This document shows, in pieces, positions 1 through 12,279 of a stretch of 64,000 nucleotides of DNA (position 1 is the stretch's first letter; each line of letters begins with the position of its first letter). Made by a program: the position numbers and the translations under genes. The DNA comes from Ilex aquifolium. Taxonomy: Eukaryota; Streptophyta; Magnoliopsida; Aquifoliales; Aquifoliaceae. The stretch covers positions 12,890,501 to 12,954,500 of the forward strand of contig OX637394.1 in NCBI GenBank assembly GCA_951799425.1, written 5' to 3'. The notes under the pieces are model-generated. The model saw nothing but the letters and a program-made list of their open reading frames with translations, made no database searches and was not told where the DNA came from.

Positions 1-3000
1 TTTCATGGCCGTCAGATCGTCTCGTGATTCAAGTGCTTGATGATTCAACTGACCCTGTTATCAAGGTACTCAATTCCATCATCCAAACAGTCCCCGGAAG
101 AAAAAAAAGGGTTTTACAATTGTTAATGACATCCAGTTAAAGTGCAGTTTCCGATACCCAAACTCCAAAATAGAAAAATCGTTCTTTTACTGGTTTTTAG
201 AGCTCAAATTGCTCAATTCCTGATCTGGGTTCTACTATAACAATCAATTCATTATGCTTTTGCTTAATGGGTGTCGGCACTTTTGAGTTCTCTACAGCAT
301 TACTCTGTTTTCTTGTCTTGGTGTAGACCTCATAATCCAATCATTTTGCCATACAGACTTGTCTTCTTTTTGCCATTTTACTTCATCCAAATCTATAATT
401 TCTGTCATAGGCCAACAACAATTATTGTTTTTCCACCATTAACATCAGATTTTCTTGAATTTCTCTTTCTGGGTCCAGCCAATTCAATCGAAATACAATC
501 TGGGTTTTTCTAATTTTGTCATCAAATTAACATTAATGCTATATGATATGGACCCAATCAATCAATTTATAATCTGGGCTTTGTTAATTTTGATACTAAA
601 ACCTCAATAATGCTATAGGATATGGTTGAGAAAGAATGCTTAAGGTGGGCAAGCAAAGGCATCAACATAATCTATCAAATCAGAGAAACCAGAGGCGGCT
701 ACAAAGCTGGTGCTCTCAAAGAAGGCCTAAAGCGCGACTATGTCAAAAACTGCGAATTCGTCGCGATTTTTGATGCCGATTTCCGGCCGGAACCGGACTT
801 TCTACGGCGAGCCATCCCTTTCCTTGTCCACAACCCGGAAATTGCACTTGTTCAAGCTCGTTGGAGGTTTGGTAAGCTACAAATCTTAGACCATGATTGA
901 GCTTTCTTGTTTAAACCTTGAATACATGTTACCCTATATAAACATTAATGGTCTTACATTTCGTGTGCTTCAACGTTGGAGAGTGTCGGTGGTCTACTCT
1001 ATAATTTGTGTATGTTTACATGTGATTTTGGGTACATTTTCTAGTTGCTTCTCCAACGTGATTGTTGCAGACGGCACGCTAGTCTGGGTCCAGGGCAACT
1101 CCTTTGATCACGGGAGGGGCCGCCAATTGCCGTCCCATCGCGACACTTAGTTTGTGTTGTGGCCGTACATCACGGGGGTTTAGCCAACAAGTCTAAAACA
1201 TCCAAGTAAATAATATTTAGAGTTATTTTAGTGGTTATACATTATATTTGGTAATTGAGATATCTAAGATTTAATCTCTTTTTATACTCTTTAAGGGTTA
1301 GTCATTTTTATCTCTTTAAAAACATATTCTAACTCAGCTTAAGTTACGGTGACTAATTATTAAATTCAAGGGAGTTGTCGATACAAACCTAAGCATCCTA
1401 TATAACTTAAAAAAAAATTATATGAGTAAATATTAACACCATATCACTATTATCATGTATTTTGTATCATCATTTAATATAAAACTTATAAATAAATAAA
1501 TAAACACCACTTGTTTTCGTGTTGTTACATGAACTTCACCTTGGACAATGTATATAACTTTAGACTGGACTTTAGAAATAATAATGAATAAAAATTAGAT
1601 TTATGGTTAAATGTGATTATGTCAATACATTCGATTGTCAATTTCCTTTGATTATTTCAATGAAGTATCCTTATAATTGGCGTCATTTTTTGCTAAAATG
1701 ACATAATTATTCTGACCTTTTGCTGAAAGCCCACCGTTCCCCGCAATAACCGGCATGGAAGCGGTAGATATCCGGGAAAGGTTTATCATTTAATTGCAAA
1801 TGGACAGCAAACATAATTAGGTCCAGTTTGGAAGGGCAGATTTGTCATTTCGTATTCGTCCACGTGCTCGTACGCCGTGGTCAGAACCAGAGGTGCAGTT
1901 GGTGGGCCTCACTGGGTTCACTCTACTCGCCGACACTTTAGTTTCATAAAACTGTTTATGGTAATTCTAGGGGTTGTGTCTTTGATGACGTGGAAAACTT
2001 TATTTTGTGGCACGTGACGACAGAAAAATAACGGCTCTTATCTAACTTATGATGGGGGCATTTATGTCTTTTCATGACATTTACCTTTTGATAGCGCTAT
2101 GATACCAAAATTTTGTTTATCAGTGGCATACAAATAAATATATACACATTGAAAGCAAGTTAGCAAACAAGTTAGCTATAGCTGAGCTGCCTTACTCTAA
2201 CAAGTAAGCAAGTAAATTACCTTTCCTAAGCTTAAGTTTACCTAGCCTAAGCAAGTATTGCAACAACAGTTCCCTACCCGACTACGAGCTAAGCTCACTC
2301 GTTTAACCGATAGCTTCGTTCATTGCTACGTTCTTACCTCCAGTTTGACTTTAACTACGAACTCATAACTACTAGTTCTCTTAAGATATAAACTCATTCA
2401 TAACAATGTCAGTGCATCGCGATTATGGTTTATAATTGGTCCAGAATAGACCCTCAATCTGCCTATTATCTGACTACATGTAAATATGGCTTGTTAGGTT
2501 GTCGTATTGATAAAAAAAGAAAAAGAAAAAAAGAATTGAATTAGTAATTCTGTATAAGTGAATAAATACAAGATTGAATAGATAATAAAAATACTTTCTA
2601 TTTTATCCAGCGTTTAGTATGACATCGGATTAAGATCTAGGTAACAGTTATCTTGTCTAATCTTACGTTTGTTTAGTCTACGAATGTTGTGGTATTAGTA
2701 TCACATTGACCAAAATACCCTTAATTTGACGTAGTCTAATTTTTTTACTTGAATTTGTACAATTAGAAATATATAGTAAATTCAAACAATTAATGATAAA
2801 AAAAATTACCTTACTTGGTTGATGATGTATAAAGGATGGGAAGGATCTTTGCTTAACAAAGGGGAGGAATTTTAAAAGTGCAGATGTGGGAAGAGATGTG
2901 AACTGATGAAGAAGGTTATCACAGGAAGAGACGTGAGTTATGTGAGTTACCATACTTTTGGAGATAAAACATTAAAACAATAACAATAATACTTTTAGAT

Positions 3001-5886
3001 TGGATTACAATACTACCTCTCGGGTGGTATTGAAAGTAGCTTAATAGTAGTAGTTGATGGTATTAAAAATATACGGTTGGAATAAATATTTGATTTTAGC
3101 CCTATACATAATATCGAGTGACTTTTGGCATCTAAATATTATATAAACCAGAATTGATGTATTTTAATCCTATACGATTCTTTAGTACCCTCTAACATGG
3201 CAAACCAAATAAGCCCTAATTGGATACTCTAGGAAAGATTATCTTACGAAGAAGGAGCTCTTTCTCGAAGTTTGGTTCTAATTTTTTTTTTGGAACAATA
3301 TTTAATTTTACTTTTCAAATGCATTGCAAATATAATACTTATTTCTAGAAAATGAAGCTAATGTTAAGGGTGGTAATTTAATGGGTGATATTGCAGTGAA
3401 TGCTGATGAGTGTTTGTTGACAAGGATGCAAGAGATGTCATTGGACTATCATTTCACTGTGGAGCAAGAAGTGGGTTCATCCACTCATGCCTTCTTTGGC
3501 TTCAATGGTAAACTATCTTCTGAAAAACAGCTACCAAATTATTATTTTTTTTTCACTTCTTCTTTGGAAAAATATTCAATTTTACTTTTCAAAACAGTCG
3601 CACAATGAGAATCGAATGGTCAAAATAAGTTTGGATTGTACAACTTGGAATCTCACTGAATTTGAATTCGAATTCTACTCAAATTCAAATGATCCCAAAA
3701 CTTCCACATTGACTCAAAACTGTTTGATGGATGTATGCCAGACAGTTCCTTAGAATGCAAATTGAGCAATAAACAAAAATGCAGGAACTGGTGGGATATG
3801 GCGAATTGGTGCAATTAATGAGGCAGGCGGGTGGAAGGACAGAACAACAGTTGAGGACATGGATCTTGCGGTCCGAGCTGGTCTTAAGGGCTGGAAATTT
3901 CTTTACCTCGCTGACCTCCAGGTATATATATGTGCGACTAAACGTCTAAGTTGATGTGGTATCCGCGATAATTGGCACCCGTATAATGTGATTCTTGTAA
4001 CACTTAAGATTTTTGGTTTCTTAGAGATTTTACTGTTTACAACAAGTTTTGGATCAAACTAGGACATTTTTCAAACCTTTAGAAGCTGGTCACCCCTTTC
4101 TGCCCTTGAACATAGAGAAGTGCTATGTGACCTTGACTACCTTGTCCCATTGCTTCTTCTTTCATTTGAAAAACAAGTGTATCAGTCCTTGTTCTTGTAG
4201 CCATTTTAAGTTCCATAGTGTCCTCAAAGCATTAGTTTTGGTGATTATTAGCAGACTGTTATGAGGAGACACAATGTATTCTGTGCCATCACAAGATCAT
4301 TAACTCATTCTAAGCACAATCGCGAGATTCAAACTCACGAACTTTTTTTTTGGCTGATGATGAACACTTTACAATTGGTTTTTCTGATAGGTGAAAAGTG
4401 AACTTCCAAGCACTTTCAAAGCATTTCGATTTCAGCAGCATCGATGGTCTTGTGGTCCTGCTAATTTGTTCCGGAAAATGGTGATGGAGATCATTAGAAA
4501 CAAGGTCAGTTTTTGAGTTTTATGACTCTAAACTTAAATAGATAAGTTTAAGAGTAGTAGTATCATAGAAGCAATCAGAAATCAATCATTTTGTGTTGTC
4601 ACAGAGAGTAGTCCTATGGAAGAAAGTATATATGATCTACAGCTTCTTCTTCGTTCGGAAGATAATAGCTCACATGGTCACCTTCTGGTTCTACTGCGTT
4701 GTACTTCCACTGACCATTATGGTTCCAGAAGTCGAAGTTCCAAAATGGGGAGCCATTTACATTCCTTGCATCATCACCGCTCTAAATGCAGTTGGGACTC
4801 CAAGGTCTAGAATGCAAATTTCGTTTTTCTCATTCATTCTCTTCCATGATGCATTCTTGCAGAATCAAAAACTTCAACATCATATATGTATTACTCAGAA
4901 GTTTTTAACTTGAACTTTCAGGTCAATCCATCTATTGTTTTACTGGATTCTTTTTGAGAATGTGATGTCCCTGCACCGGACTAAGGCGACCTTCATCGGT
5001 CTGCTAGAAGCAAAGAGAGCTAATGAATGGATTGTGACTGAAAAACTAGGAGATACTCTCAAGAATAAATCAAGCACCAAAACAATAAAGAGACCCCTGT
5101 TCAAGGTTGGAGACAGGTGAAAAGTCCTAACCAGTCCTTCATTGATTCATCCCTTAATATCATTTGTTCTGCTTTTTTTTTTTTTTTCTCTATTTCTTTG
5201 TTCTCTTCCTCCTTGCTAGGCCACAAAGACTCCTATTTTTTTTAATCTTGTTGGATTGTTGCACATTTAAGCATGCTCACATACACACCCGAGAAAAAGA
5301 AAAATCCCCTGTGCAATATAAAGACATCCACATTTCTGAGGTTATAATGGTTTAGCAAGATTACTAGATTCTCACTTTACTTCATCTAATAAAACTTTTT
5401 GAGGGAAATTGTTAGTTGACAATCTTTTCTTGAGGTAGGACAGCAGGATAAAGACCTTATTTATCAGAATGCCTTTTAGGTTCCATCTGGAAAGAGATAA
5501 CAAAGGGGCCTAATAAGTGAAAACTGCATAACAAGTTGCCAATTTGAAAGTAATATGAGTCCACCTGACTATGGATTTTATTTAATTTTTTTTTTTGGTG
5601 AAATTGATTTGGGTTAGACTACAATATGGTATCTAAGTCATTAACTTTGATGCTGCATGAATGGCAGGCACTTCTGTATTCAGAATTAACATTCTTATAC
5701 TGTTTCATTGTTTAAATTCTCAGGATTCACCTACTGGAACTGGGATTTGCAGCGTTCCTCTTCTTCAGTGGATGCTATGATTTTCTATATGGAAAGAACA
5801 ACTACTTTATATACCTGTTCCTACAAACTGTAACCTTTACCATCACTGGATTTGGCTACGTCGGAACTATCATCCCGAGCTCTTAG
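1..5886 (+). CDS. CSLA: Glucomannan 4-beta-mannosyltransferase, cellulose synthase-like A (3' part of gene)
   Basis: Golgi membrane GT2 glycosyltransferase that polymerises GDP-mannose (and GDP-glucose) into the mannan/glucomannan backbone of cell-wall hemicellulose. Eight exons are readable: 1-65, 619-871, 3397-3507, 3785-3921, 4391-4504, 4605-4804, 4922-5116 and 5724-5886 (TAG). All joins have GT-AG borders and phases that fit, giving about 411 residues. The family is about 530 residues long, so the N-terminus lies upstream of the window. The GT2 D,D,D,QxxRW signature is complete: QVLDDSTDP in the first exon, IFDADFRPE in the second, TTVEDMDLA in the fourth and QQHRW in the fifth. Hydrophobic membrane segments follow ([20 protein letters not shown] and others), and the protein ends GTIIPSS. 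The motif [19 protein letters not shown] is typical of CSLA rather than CSLC. No break is seen. The exact paralogue (CSLA2, CSLA9 or other) is not resolved. Confidence 0.95.
872..3396 (+). other. Long third-from-left intron gap of CSLA
   Basis: A 2.5-kb intron between the DADFRP exon and the exon coding [10 protein letters not shown]. The other introns are 100-610 bp. It is AT-rich with no credible coding stretch. A more GC-rich block at 1730-2060 contains CACGTG-type words and resembles promoter DNA, and a block at about 2160-2260 repeats AGCAAGTTAGC-like words. The extra length is probably inserted repeat DNA, but I found no clear element ends. Confidence 0.6.
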
Positions 5887-7370
5887 TACTGCTGCAATTC
5901 TCTCTAGCAACCCTATTCCTGTATCTTTCTCTTCTACACGAAAAGATATATAGAATCCGTTTCTGTTATCAACATTTGATTGGATTTCCAACCATTTCAG
6001 ATCACACAGACGAAAGCAGATCATTCATCTTGTTGAGCAGTAAAATTCATGCCTTCAGAGTTTCTTGGAAAGTTTCGTGACCGCGAGGGAGATATCAGAA
6101 GACACTAGAAAAAAAAATGGTGTTATTGTGAGAACATTATAGAGTCAAGAATCAGGTTGAAGAAGGGGAAACTCCACATGGGAAAAGGCCCCAACTTGTA
6201 TTTTCTGATCTGATTGTTTTGTTTTTAAGTTGTGGGACATTTATTTCTATCTTGTTGAGTCACCAGTTTCTCAGTTTTCCTTAGGTTGGGGGAGAATAAG
6301 CTAATGTCAGAAGGGTTAAACTTGTAAGCAGATTTTTGTTTGTTTTTGTAGTCATCATCTGTTTCTTGCTCATATATTGTATTAGAACTGCATAGAGTAA
6401 ATCTAAAGGAATATGTTTAATGAGTTTTATAGCCTCCAGGGGTTGCCTTTTTCACTTCTCTACATTCATCACTTGCCATTCAGATTTCCCCTGCAACCTT
6501 GGAAACATTTTCTTCCCCTCATGGCCTAGGACCATAGTGTTTTTTGGACTCTTGACAATGACATAAACTTAGTATGCACACAATTATGCACTGACCACTC
6601 AAAATCGAATCTTTTGGGGCATCTCTTGCAAGACTCGAACTTAAAACTTGAGTTATTATTTGTTGAATCCTAGTCAGACTTAACTTCATAATTTGAGGTA
6701 ATTGTAATATTTTTCGGAATAATACCCAGAAATGTCGAGCCAAGTTCTTAATAAGGCAAGCAATTATCACTAATTATGTCAAGGTTCCTGATAAAACTTT
6801 TTGTAGTGTGGAGGCAGGACACAAGAAAACATCATAATGGCCACTTTCCATGGCATGTTCCAAAACTTGATGCTTAAAACATGATTCATGTTATCATTCT
6901 GCTTTTGAAAAACCTACATGTAAATATAAAAGGCATTTTACCCATTTTAAGCAATAGATTAGGCATAAAAATGCTCAACTAGAGTTTCTTCTCAAGTAGG
7001 TCTCACTAGTGGGGAGCACCATTAACCTTTAGCTGTACCCTCCCATTTATAATAACCACTCTGCATAAAAATAATGTAGTTTGTGTGTGTGAGAGAGAGA
7101 GAGGGGGGGGGGGGGGGGGGGGGGGATAATTATAATTTCAGAAAAGACATGATGCATATCTCTAATTAATATAATATAGGATTCTTAAAGATCTCTTGAT
7201 AGCTTTGGGAAGGCCAAGCTTCAGATGATTAACTACAATCTCAAAAGATTACAAGAAGTAGCCTAGCTAGTTTATTATTCTTTGATTTCCTTACATCAGG
7301 GAAACTCTTAAAGCAAACGGCTATGATAGGTATATTGCAGCTTTCAGAAACCTTAATAATCCCATGCTAA
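5887..7370. other. CSLA 3' UTR and flank
   Basis: Non-coding. The first 500 bp are probably the CSLA 3' UTR (T-rich, with several polyadenylation-like words before about 6420). The rest shows no gene. Confidence 0.5.
7083..7125. repeat. GT/GA microsatellite running into a G23 homopolymer
   Basis: A short (GT)n is followed by (GA)n at 7091-7102 and an uninterrupted run of 23 G at 7103-7125. Confidence 0.9.
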
Positions 7371-8305
7371 GAGCATCTTCAACCATGACTCAAATCTAGA
7401 CTCAAAATTGAGTCTAAATTTGAGTAAAAAGTTTGATTTGGTATAGAGTACTCCAATGGCCAAACTCAAACATCTACTCAAATCTTTTAAAAAATTTCCT
7501 TATTATCCCAAAACTCATTTTTTTGTGTCATTCAAATCATAATATTTGATAAAATAAATGAAACTTTCATTTCCTCACAAATGGGTAATTAAAAAAAAAA
7601 AATTAATATGTATACAACACTACATGAAAATAAAGAAATCACCCCAGAATTCTAAGATTGTTCTAATTCCTTATTATTTTTTATAAATTTAGAAAAAGAA
7701 AAAGAAAAAAAAATATAACTATTTTGATATAAGTCTAATCTGAAGAACACAAAAACATACGTTTTTAACAAAAATGAAAAATTGAAGGAATAAAATGACG
7801 AATTTTCTAAATTTGTAGGTAGCGAAGGCTTAAAATTTCAGGAAGAATCGGTGGCCTGAAATTGTACTATCGATAGTGTTTAACTTGAAAAAAAAAAAAA
7901 ATTTGATGGGTAGGCTTAAAGTTTATATAGTATGAAAAATGAGTGAAATTAGGGTTTTAAAAAAAATGAAAAATTAAAAAGATGGAAGATGAAAAGCAAA
8001 AAACTTACTTATAAACCTTCAAATGATTTGTAAAAGTTTCGGTAGTGGTCGGCGATAGAAACAGCATAATAGAAAAGGCAAGAAGAGATTGATACAAGTA
8101 GTTGAAGAAATCTTTTAGTTTTGGATAGGTTAAAAAGTTTCCGTTAGAAATTTGGTATAGAATTTGAATTTGCTTCAATTTGGGTTCAGAATAAGTTTTG
8201 TCCTGATTTGGTATAAGTTTGACTCCAAGGTTGAAAAAATTTTTTAGGTCATTTTGACTCAAATTTAAATTTGAGTCTATATTTGAGTTAGAGTTGGAGA
8301 TGCTC
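7371..8305. mobile_element. Tourist-like MITE (PIF/Harbinger superfamily), 935 bp
   Basis: The left end reads GAGCATCTTCAACCATGACT. The right end is its inverted counterpart, TTGGAGATGCTC. A 3-bp TAA target duplication flanks the element at 7368-7370 and 8306-8308. The subterminal zones repeat GACTCAAAT/ATTTGAGTC words in both orientations. There is no transposase and the interior is AT-rich, so it is non-autonomous. GAGCATCTCCAAC-type ends with TWA duplications are usual for plant Tourist elements. Confidence 0.8.
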
Positions 8306-8308
8306 TAA

Positions 8309-10230
8309 TGCCAACAATTCAGAACTGAGCATGGTATCACAAAGAATATTGATGGCCAATACTTAGTACTATTCTTATATTTATATAGAATTCATCCCTC
8401 AAATTTTTTTAGTAAGTTATTCAAAGCCCTCATCCCTCTCTCCTTCCTCCGGGCACCTAATTCGTAAATCCATCCTATTTGTGCAGTGCTATTGAACACT
8501 GTCGATATTTATCTTTGTCCAAGTATAAAAACTTCTTGGTATCATTGTACTACTAGAAAAGTCATTTATTAGATGCATGGCAAGTAATATATCACGTCTA
8601 ACTCTGATACTAAAAAGTAAATTTTTCGTATTTTTTGTTCAATAAAAATGTGACGTACATGTAAAATTTTATTACTTTATTTTGTTAATTTATCAATGAC
8701 TGCATCGAACCAAGATCTACAGCTCATTCATTTTGATATGGTACCGAATTTATTTTTGTTCACACCATAGTCTTCTCCTAATGTATCTCCTTCTTTCCTT
8801 GGAGGCATTCGAAGCAGTCACTTTCATGGCAATATTCCCACTAGGGGGGGCTTCATTGAAAAGAAGCAAAATTAAGGAAAATCTATGTATTTAACCTAAG
8901 GCTTGTAAAGAACTGTGATACAGTCAGTACCTAGAACTATTATGACACGTTTTAAACAATGGGGATAATATAATGTTTACATGTTAAAAGAGTACCTAAA
9001 GTACGATTTTATTTGTTAGTGCGTAGTCTAGGAAAGATAAGATGTATGACTCCTTACCTTGCATGCGGTGAGAATGAAATTTGTGACATCCAAGTGATAA
9101 TAGAGTAATCTTACTGCTTCACCGATGATAAATTAACATGAGAATAAAACGAAGAGACACAATACAATGGGTCACTCACTCTAACAAGGAAGGAGTTACT
9201 GTTGTCAATCATCCCGTCATTCTTGACATTAAGAAGGAATGGAATAAGAGATGACATTTCAGGAAAGAGTTGATTTTTTCCATCCCGCTATTCCTGATCT
9301 TAGTCAGGAATGGAGTAAGGGATGCCCTTACTGTTGTCAACCATTCCGCCATTCTTGAACTTAGTTAAGAATGGCGTAAGGGATGACCTTTTGATAACAC
9401 GAGGAGTTTTGTTGGAGCTACCGTCGCGTCGACATAATCATGTCTAGTGCCATTGTCGAATAGGGCCCACCACCTCCGTTTGACCCAGAAATTTTGCCAA
9501 ATTTGTGTGTTTGGTGTTGTTATGGTTGATGAAGGAATAGTGTGTTGGTGATAGTACATTTGGCTTCCATGACATGTAGAATATACCCCAGAAGAGAAAA
9601 GTAGGAAAGGTAGACTACTAAACTCAAAGCAATCCTTGTAGATGATGATCTGTAAATCTTCTTTGTTAAGTGTTTTTTTTTTTCTAACAGTACATTATCC
9701 CAACCAAGCATTTTTAGGACTCATAGTTGCAACATAAACTTCGAATACACACAATCACCTTCAAATTATGGGCATTTGTGAAACTTGAATTATATGTAGC
9801 CAAAAAAATTGAACTTTGGATGTGCGAGTTTACAACTCGCATTTTGTCTTTTGATAATAAGGGTAAGGCTATGGCAGTGAGAGTTTTTTTCCGTACCATA
9901 CTTGCAAATAATTTTTGGCCTTAAGATCTTTCTTTAATTTATTTGTGACCATTAATCACAAAAAAATAATTAACTAAAACAAAATTATAAAAAATAAGTA
10001 ATTAGTCTCTACAAGTGTCATGTTTTTCATTTAGGGAAAAAAAAATGTAGTACAGAAAAAATAATTTTCTGTATAATAGTTGGGAACAACTTTCACATGG
10101 CCTCCTCTCTACCAACATTGATGAATGGAAGAGATCCCAACCATCCCACTTCTCTGCTCCACATAATATGGCAGAAATTAGAAGTTCTGTGGGTCCTTTT
10201 AACCACATTTTAAGTCTATGTCACAGGAAA
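8309..10230. other. Intergenic DNA without recognisable gene
   Basis: AT-rich with no conserved reading frame. The only structure I can support is the degenerate repeat at 9199-9389. Confidence 0.6.
9199..9389. repeat. Degenerate tandem repeat, three copies
   Basis: Three related units at about 9199-9257, 9281-9331 and 9331-9389. Each carries CAT(T/C)CCG(C/T)CATTC followed by AAGAATGG(A/C)(A/G)TAAGGGATG-like sequence. Spacing is uneven (about 82 and 50 bp), and each unit is itself partly an inverted repeat (CATTCTTG against AAGAATGG). Confidence 0.6.
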
Positions 10231-10231
10231 A

Positions 10232-10389
10232 AGCTGGTGGTCCAAATTTATAAAGCTGAACAAATTTATGTTGTTGTGTCTGTGTGTTTGAATGTGTACC
10301 AGTTTGTGTTTTGGGTTTTTATAAATTTGGACCACCAGCTTCGCACGTCACATGGCACATTCAAACACACAGACACGACATAAATTTGT
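10232..10389. repeat. Two interleaved inverted repeats (A-B-A'-B')
   Basis: Arm A (10232-10254, AGCTGGTGGTCCAAATTTAT plus AAA) is the perfect inverse of A' at 10318-10340. Arm B (10260-10296) is the near-perfect inverse of B' at 10356-10389, apart from a 3-bp gap. The arms alternate instead of nesting, so both hairpins cannot form at once except as a pseudoknot-like fold. Confidence 0.85.
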
Positions 10390-10476
10390 TGGGTGGGGTG
10401 GTCTTCTCATTCTGTTGTCTTCAGTCTTTGTGCTTGGCCAAGGGTACCTGTCCTCTTGTTTCATTATTGCTCCAAT

Positions 10477-11134
10477 TAGGGGTGTTCACTCTATCTTACG
10501 GGTAGAAAATATAGTGTTTCGTTTTCTTACCCGATACTTTGCAGAAAATTTTTTTCTTGACCTACCTTACCCGATCAGGTGTGGTATTCCTACCCAACTT
10601 CCTACCCGATTAATCGGGTAAGAAGTCGGGTAAACACTTTTGTAGCTATTAATTTTTAGATCATTTTAACAATTCAATTAAATAACATGCACTAATTTAA
10701 CAACACAATAAATCAATAATATTAAAACTTAAAACAACTACAATAACAATTACAATAAAACACAAGAAAACATGAACATCAATCCATCATAATTGTTAAA
10801 CAAATACAATAACAATTATTTTAAGTTTAAACCATATGAAACACATTAAAACCATAATTGGTCAAATAGATAACCAGTTCACCACAAATCATGTAACTTA
10901 CACAAAAAACAAGTCCATGTTTTAGCAACTCAAACATCCACAACAATAATAATGTTATAATATAAATTATACCACACAAATACTCTTATAATTACTAAAA
11001 AAATATAAAAAAGTTAAATATACCAAAAACTCTTCAGCATTCCTACCCGATTTTTGCGACTAGCCGTTCAGTAGAGTAGGGTAGAATCGGATAAAGTAGA
11101 AAATTGCGGCCAATCGAAAATTTGAACACCCCTA
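10477..11134. mobile_element. Non-autonomous hAT-type element, 658 bp
   Basis: Starts TAGGGGTGTTCA and ends TGAACACCCCTA, a perfect 12-bp terminal inverted repeat. The flanks GCTCCAAT (10469-10476) and ACTCCAAT (11135-11142) are an 8-bp target duplication with one mismatch. Several TTACCCGAT/ATCGGGTAA words lie near both ends, the usual place for transposase-binding repeats. There is no coding region. Confidence 0.8.
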
Positions 11135-11666
11135 ACTCCAATTCTACCATTGACACATGAGTTGCCATTACAAGTGAATACACATATGTATTTTGGCCCA
11201 AGACAAACAAACTGGCCTAAAAGCTTGACAGTCCAGTGGGTCATGGGAAGATCGGGCCCACTTCATGACTGTCTGTTGGTCAGTCGGGTAGTGCATAAGT
11301 CTTTTCTACCCAACATATGAGTCAGGCCTGATCCAGGAAGGCATTGTTGGATATGTTGTGGGCCACACTGTTCCCGGAAATCTGGGCCTACCTTAATTGG
11401 TTGTTCACTGATCGGCCTAGTATAACGGGTGGATACTTGCAATCTGCGATGAAAATTTCTCACCACAGTATGAAGAATTTAACTTGCACTTGCATAAACT
11501 GTTATTTAGATTTAATTTAAAGATTTAATTAATTACTTTATTTGATTAAATGTGAATTTTAATTAATTTTAAAATTCATAATTAATCTAATAATTATAAT
11601 AAATTAAATTCTCAAATTAGAGTTCTTTCCAAAGAAAGTATTGAAAAAATTAAATAATATGAGGAT
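11135..11666. other. Intergenic DNA, no gene seen
   Basis: Contains a moderately GC-rich stretch (11200-11460) with no recognisable protein, then AT-rich DNA leading to the tRNA terminator. Confidence 0.5.
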
Positions 11667-11748
11667 GGTGGCTGTGGGGTTCGAACCCACGCGCACTTAT
11701 GTGCAGAAGATCTTAAGTCTTCCCCCTTAACCTCTCGGGCAAACCACC
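11667..11748 (-). tRNA. tRNA-Leu (anticodon UAA)
   Basis: On the minus strand the 82-nt sequence folds as a class II tRNA. The acceptor stem is GGTGGTT with AGCCACC, the D stem is CCC/GGG, and the anticodon stem is GAAGA/TCTTC around loop CTTAAGA (anticodon TAA). A long variable arm TGCAC-ATAA-GTGCG follows, then the T arm GTGGG-TTCGAAC-CCCAC. The internal B box GGTTCGAAC is intact. A run of T follows within about 25 nt on the minus strand, suitable as a Pol III terminator. No intron is present. Confidence 0.95.
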
Positions 11749-12279
11749 CCCACATGGTTCAATATGCAAATAAAATTAAGTTACCTTCGGATAACGTAAA
11801 CGACTCCATACTCAATGAGCTATCTTTTTCTTAGCAACATCCTATACTCACAAAGAGAGAGAGGTATTATAGATGGTGATTTTTTATAATGTTGTGTGTA
11901 TTAAATTTTTTATGACAAATAAAGTGGTGTATCTTAGTCCTTGGATGATTAGTGGGAGTCAATCATTCTTACTTATTCGACCCATCATATTGATTAAAAA
12001 TAAGGATTTGATAAACATTTTGATTAGTATAAGATACTAATCAGAGAAAGACACAATGAATTATCCATTCTATTACAAGAAATCAAACGAATACATTTAT
12101 ATTTGCATATCAAAATATTTTTAAAAAAAATACAATGAGCGACTTTAGTGTTAATGATCAGTTTATAATCCTATGTAAAGGCTGGTTTTATGTATTATGC
12201 CAGTTGTTTTTGAGTTTATGATTTTTGTGCGCGTTGATTTTCTCACAATAAATAAAAAAGACAGTTTTCTTCTTTGGTG
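11749..12279. other. Intergenic DNA, nothing recognised
   Basis: AT-rich; no coding stretch, terminal repeats or RNA gene seen. Confidence 0.5.

Noticed and set aside
893-1150. A reading frame directly after the second CSLA exon
   Set aside because: Lies in the intron; the CSLA protein continues at 3397 with matching phase and this stretch has no similarity to the family.
11263-11466. A 67-codon minus-strand frame near the tRNA
   Set aside because: No conserved pattern, no promoter, and no neighbour suggesting a gene.
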